Origin: JAUSNA01 sp964568885
GTDB taxonomy: Bacteria > Patescibacteriota > Microgenomatia > Levybacterales > GWA1-39-11
Length of the DNA: 6,435 bases
Assembly: GCA_964568885.1 (NCBI GenBank)
Contig: CAZMSF010000047.1
Span: 1 to 6,435 of the forward strand
Reading direction: 5' to 3'
This document shows, piece by piece, positions 5,959 to 6,435 of this stretch (its first letter is position 1; every line of letters starts with the position of its first letter). A program made the translations under genes and the position numbers. Below the pieces are notes generated by a model, which searched no databases, was not told the DNA's origin, and saw only the letters and a program-made list of their open reading frames with translations.

Positions 5959-6097
5959 AAGGCGTATCCGAAAGATCAAATTTCATCCTGAGAGCACATT
6001 TTATGTCCCGAGCATAATACTTTTATTCTTTTTGTCACTCTATGCATCTAGGGATGTTTTAGAGCTTCGAGGGACGCAGAGAAGAGGTCTCGAATGA
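5902..6097 (+). pseudogene. possible frameshifted small membrane-protein ORF after vsr
   Basis: An ATG overlapping the vsr stop opens a 15-codon frame (MSKLTKRLQVKPFFA, stop 5947-5949). A +1 shift in the CCCTTTTTC run near 5936-5943 would join it to an open frame that reads on to TGA at 6095-6097. That frame encodes a basic stretch (LRRYLRRIRKIKF), a hydrophobic helix FYVPSIILLLFLSLYA and a polar tail. The joined product would be about 64 aa with one membrane segment. The second part has no ATG of its own. This may be a decayed gene, a programmed shift or coincidence. Confidence 0.25.
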
Positions 6098-6156
6098 AAA
6101 AATTTAAGTAAACACAAAATTTGGCTTTAGATTAAGGTTTTTCTACCATTAAAAAC

Positions 6157-6210
6157 ATGAGCAAACACATCGATTGGCTTTAGGTAAAGCCTTTTTGAAA
6201 GGAAATATTT
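6157..6210 (+). repeat. imperfect direct repeat, copy B (ATGAGCAAAC...GTAAAGCC-T5)
   Basis: This copy starts 255 bases after copy A and matches it in three ordered blocks: ATGAGCAAAC (6157-6166), GTAAAGCC plus TTTTT (6184-6196) and ATATTT (6205-6210). It encodes only an eight-residue open frame, MSKHIDWL, ending in TAG at 6181-6183 within the hairpin loop region. Confidence 0.45.
6176..6196 (+). terminator. rho-independent terminator-like hairpin
   Basis: GGCTTT (6176-6181) pairs with AAAGCC (6186-6191) around an AGGT loop, and TTTTT follows (6192-6196). The polarity ends rightward transcription, for example read-through from vsr. The short T-tract and 6-bp stem make it modest. It would also keep vsr transcripts from running antisense into the leftward gene at 6212-6421. 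Confidence 0.55.
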
Positions 6211-6211
6211 T

Positions 6212-6421
6212 CTAGGCCTGTCTAGCAAGCCCACCAAGTTTATTCCGCACCTTTTTGATCAGTAGATTGGTGATACCGACAAGGCCTAGGCAAAGTAAGA
6301 TCGTCCCTATTACCAGCTTGGTATCATCAAAATCAAGTATAGGTGTAGCCACCATGTAAAAGTAGGCAAACGCCCTCATCACCCGAAGTGCTATCTCAGA
6401 GTAAACGAAGAAGTTCTGCAT
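6212..6421 (-). CDS. small two-helix membrane protein of unknown function
   Basis: A complete 69-aa frame, bounded upstream by an in-frame TAA at 6430-6428. Two hydrophobic stretches are visible: about 9-29 (EIALRVMRAFAYFYMVATPIL) and about 36-55 (LVIGTILLCLGLVGITNLLI). They are joined by a short acidic turn DFDDTK and followed by a basic tail KKVRNK. Both ends probably face the cytoplasm. An AAAGGG lies very close to the ATG, closer than an ideal ribosome site. I do not recognise the family; small membrane proteins of this shape occur as holin-like, toxin-like and uncharacterised genes. It faces the vsr side, and nothing ties it to the operon. Confidence 0.55.
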   Translation of the reverse strand: MQNFFVYSEIALRVMRAFAYFYMVATPILDFDDTKLVIGTILLCLGLVGITNLLIKKVRNKLGGLARQA

Positions 6422-6435
6422 AGCCCTTTATTTAC

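Larger units (their letters stand above)
5906..6211. other. 306-base region without a clear gene
   Basis: No intact protein gene is evident. The stretch holds the possible frameshifted membrane ORF, three GGCTTT/AAAGCC-like motifs each followed by five Ts (about 5921-5942, 6123-6141 and 6176-6196), the two ATGAGCAAAC repeat copies and a 6-bp inverted repeat (TTCGAG 6066-6071, CTCGAA 6089-6094). It could be a decayed gene pair or a small-RNA-bearing spacer. Confidence 0.5.

Noticed and set aside
5902..6210. CRISPR array or integron attC site
   Set aside because: The repeat units are imperfect, too few and irregularly spaced for CRISPR, and no paired attC core sequences (RYYYAAC / GTTRRRY) were found.
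6212..6289. 8-bp inverted repeat CTAGGCCT / AGGCCTAG
   Set aside because: The arms are near-palindromic themselves, are 62 bases apart within a coding frame, and have no T-tract. They are likely due to chance.

Overview
The window looks like an accessory, defence-type region of a bacterial chromosome or mobile element with about 40% G+C (judged by eye). Stops include TGA, TAA and TAG, so the standard bacterial code fits. None of the main genes has a convincing Shine-Dalgarno sequence at the usual distance from its start. Candidate promoters are of the sigma-70 kind (TTGACA with a 17-bp spacer; an extended -10). Weak ribosome sites, small zinc-ribbon proteins and a compact layout would suit a Patescibacteria-like lineage, but the host is not proven by this sequence.

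Layout: bases 1-36 may be the last codons of a rightward gene. A leftward 141-aa HEPN-type protein (50-475) carries an Rx4H motif of the kind found in HEPN RNases. A divergent intergenic region (476-588) follows, with a -35/-10 pair and a perfect 9-bp inverted repeat lying on the -35 box. It drives a tight four-gene rightward operon (589-4437, gaps of 9, 1 and 5 bases): an 80-aa basic protein, a 204-aa winged-helix protein, a 694-aa GHKL ATPase with a long C-terminal extension, and a 296-aa protein joining a sigma-70 region-4 helix-turn-helix to two copies of a double zinc-ribbon module. The operon ends at a hairpin that also serves the convergent gene, a C5 cytosine DNA methyltransferase (4449-5423, leftward). 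Divergent from the methyltransferase is a Vsr-type endonuclease (5498-5905).

The right end (5906-6211) is largely non-coding. It holds related terminator-like motifs, an imperfect direct repeat starting ATGAGCAAAC and a possible frameshifted membrane ORF. A leftward 69-aa two-helix membrane protein (6212-6421) follows.

How they may work together: the methyltransferase and Vsr form a familiar modification and mismatch-repair pair, with no ordinary restriction endonuclease in view. GHKL (MutL/MORC-like) ATPases linked to DNA methyltransferases are known from restriction-modification-like loci (Iyer, Abhiman and Aravind, 2008). Here the ATPase sits with two DNA-binding-type partners and a basic small protein, next to a HEPN protein. 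I infer a multi-gene defence or epigenetic system in which the four-gene operon is the least described part. Function is not shown by the sequence alone.
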